This document shows positions 7,055 to 8,828 of a DNA stretch of 8,828 bases, one piece after another. The notes under the pieces are model-generated. The model had not been told where the DNA came from. It saw only the letters and a list, made by a program, of their open reading frames with translations, and did no database searches. The stretch is from CAJBLF01 sp964494005 (GTDB lineage Bacteria; Patescibacteriota; Gracilibacteria; Absconditabacterales; Absconditicoccaceae), in assembly GCA_964494005.1 (NCBI GenBank), contig CAZBQE010000040.1:1-8828 (forward strand), written 5' to 3'. The translations under genes were made by a program, and so were the position numbers. The stretch's first letter is position 1, and each line of letters begins with the position of its first letter.

Positions 7055-8828
7055 ATGAAACTCCATCACTCACTTCACACCCACCTCAAACAGCATCACA
7101 AGAAGTACCTTTTCGGTATTTTCGGATCATTTGCTATCGTCAAGATGATTCTCTTATTCGCAGGATTTCTCGGTATAGCTAATCGAGTCTGAACATTTGC
7201 TCAGACACCAGAAGTAGTAGAAGTTAATAGTTGAAATATAGTAACAACTTATGGTTGTGCTCTTGATGATTGAACTTGTGATCTTTCTGATAAAGGCATC
7301 ACCAGTATCGCTCCTGATACATTTATTAATCATATCAGTGATTTTGCTCGAATAGACCTTCGTGACAATCAACTTACCTCTATAGATTTAGAGATACCTA
7401 CTTCACTACATTCTTTATTACTTGGTGGTAATCAGATCTCAGTTTTGCCTGAGGGCATCTTTGATAATCTTACTGGGCTAACTTCTTTGGAACTTCGTTC
7501 TAATCAGATCTCAGTATTGCCTGAGGGGATTTTTGATTCCCTTTCCAGCCTAACTTATTTGTATCTTGGTGATAATCAGATCTCAGTTTTGCCTGAGGGG
7601 ATTTTTGATTCCCTTACTAACTTACAATGATGAAGTATAGATCATAATTACCTCGATGTAGAGGCGATCGAGACTGATAGTGCGTTAGTAGATTTTCTAG
7701 AGAATTATCTCAATAATGGTGATGAGAGTTGGAGAGTGCAGAATAGTTCCAACAATCTGTCTCTGACAGGGACAATTACTTTGTTAGCATGAGATTCGTT
7801 TCTTCTCAATATCGAGTATCACAATGATGGACCACAAACCCTTGCTGCTGGTAAGATATATTATGATATGGTCGATGGTGTAAACGTTATGATAGATAGA
7901 GATTACTCTACATGAGTAGTAGGACAAAAATATGCCGTAACCTGAGATCCATGCTATGATGACTTTTACAATAGTGGTGCCTGAGCTTATGTTGATCTCC
8001 TCAATGACCTCATACATGACCAAGAGCTCTATGATGGTGATGCTCTAGCATTTATTAGAGATCCAGAGAGAGGCGTATGATATACAGGAGAAGCTGTGGA
8101 TGCAGGTAAATTTATCATAGATTGGTATACAGAGATATGGGCTGAGAATATGGATGGTCCTCTAGATCGAAATGCACTTGTAAAGCGGTTATGAACAGAT
8201 CTTTCCTCAGTCCCTGGTTGTGGAGTGTGAGGAAGAGATGCATATATCTTTGACCTTGAGCATTTGCCAGCATGAAGTGGTGGAGTGATTACTCTCACAT
8301 GAACCGTCTCTGCATGACATAGTACATTCTCCAATGATATAGAAATACTTTCTACCCAAGACTTATGGGAGGATGTGGATACAGGAAATAACACTCTTTC
8401 ACTTCTGTACGATACAAATAATGACACCATCACCACTGAAGACTTATCATTTACCGGAGAAAATGGCGTCAGTATTGCTATCTCTTCTGGGACTACAGTG
8501 ATAGTAGCATGACAGCCATGGAATGGAACCCTCATACCTACCTATAGTACTACATATATATGATTACCTTCCAATATTACCATACAAGGTGTGGTTACTC
8601 TAGATTTTGGTGGGAATGCTATTTTTGATAAACCTATCAAAATTACTATACCTGTAAATGGAATCACCTCTACATCTATTCAAGCTGATTATGGAAATGG
8701 ACCAACTACTGATGGTCTTACAACAGATCCTCATGCTATATGTAGTAATGGAATTGCTGATCCTAGTTATAATAAAAATCTTATCACCACCATAGATGAT
8801 ACTGTTACAATATATTCGTGTGCGGCAT
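7055..8828 (+). CDS. Leucine-rich-repeat surface protein with DUF11-like domain (code 25, 3' truncated by window)
   Basis: 591 codons are visible and the frame is open at the window end. A His/Lys-rich head is followed by a hydrophobic segment (about residues 22-45) and a possible cleavage site near TFAQ. Residues about 95-200 are leucine-rich repeats with a 24-residue period, built on LxLxxNQI and SVLPEGIFDxL, resembling the typical-type LRRs common in eukaryotic extracellular proteins. NYLDVEAIE and WRVQNSS follow as a C-flank. Residues 246-276 (LLNIEYHNDGPQTL) look like the first half of a DUF11 domain, and 405-421 (ITLTGTVSAG) like its end, with an unrecognised segment between. After about 455 comes another beta-rich domain with PIKITIPVNG. 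LRRs usually bind protein ligands, so adhesion or host contact is an inference. There are 17 in-frame TGA codons, for example 7190, 7628, 7631, 8300 and 8315, a much higher density than in the first gene of the operon. Confidence 0.83.
7430..7615 (+). repeat. Three near-identical 72-bp in-frame LRR DNA repeats
   Basis: The block AATCAGATCTCAG begins at 7430, 7502 and 7574, exactly 72 bp apart. The first 42 bases of each unit are highly alike: units 2 and 3 differ at one position, and unit 1 differs from unit 3 at about five. The other 30 bases of the period vary. Each unit codes one 24-residue LRR. The near-identity at DNA level suggests recent duplication or gene conversion. Confidence 0.9.

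Noticed and set aside
7430..7615. Short regular repeats as a CRISPR array
   Set aside because: The repeats are in frame, keep an exact 72-bp period and encode LRR units. The spacers also encode the LRR consensus, and no cas genes are present.
8029..8535. A 168-codon minus-strand open frame
   Set aside because: It lies opposite the surface-protein gene, whose plus-strand reading is continuous across it with recognisable domain pieces. It has no recognisable motif. Plus-strand code-25 coding readily leaves long antisense frames.

Overview
The window reads as a fragment of an AT-rich Candidate Phyla Radiation genome that uses genetic code 25 (UGA = glycine), i.e. Gracilibacteria or Absconditabacteria (SR1); the two cannot be told apart here. 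The main evidence is that every plausible plus-strand gene is cut into pieces by in-frame TGA but never by TAA or TAG until a sensible end. I count 37 such TGA codons in five genes, and many fall where glycine is expected (turns, Gly-rich stretches, a DUF11-like strand pair). Read with the standard code the window looks like a field of pseudogenes; read with code 25 it holds four complete genes and one 3'-truncated gene, all on the plus strand.

Layout: 1-476 is non-coding. It holds a GC-richer 147-bp element with 10-bp inverted ends (24-170), then T-rich DNA with a TATAAT -10 box (439-444). Genes 1-4 (477-1997, 2019-3437, 3464-4570, 4551-6614) form a tight co-directional block with gaps of 21 and 26 bp and a 20-bp overlap, so probably an operon. 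Gene 1 is a membrane-anchored TPR protein. Genes 2-4 encode secreted or periplasmic proteins with signal sequences and several cysteines that I do not recognise as any named family. Gene 4 carries a striking array of cysteines spaced four residues apart. The likely theme is an extracytoplasmic assembly of unknown function scaffolded by the TPR protein.

Between gene 4 and gene 5 (6615-7054) lies a second GC-richer non-coding island that opens with the same motif as the first. It contains a 19-bp long-range hairpin (6734-6798) and a terminator-like hairpin with a T run (6813-6845). Next comes a promoter with perfect TTGACA and TATAAT hexamers, separated by only 15 bp that include a run of seven G.

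Gene 5 (7055 to the window end) encodes a large surface or secreted protein: an N-terminal membrane/signal segment, leucine-rich repeats of the LPEGIF type with three near-identical 72-bp DNA repeats, a DUF11-like domain that seems interrupted by an insert of about 130 residues, and a further beta-rich domain. The G run in its promoter makes it a candidate phase-variable surface protein. No tRNA, rRNA, transposase or CRISPR array was seen.
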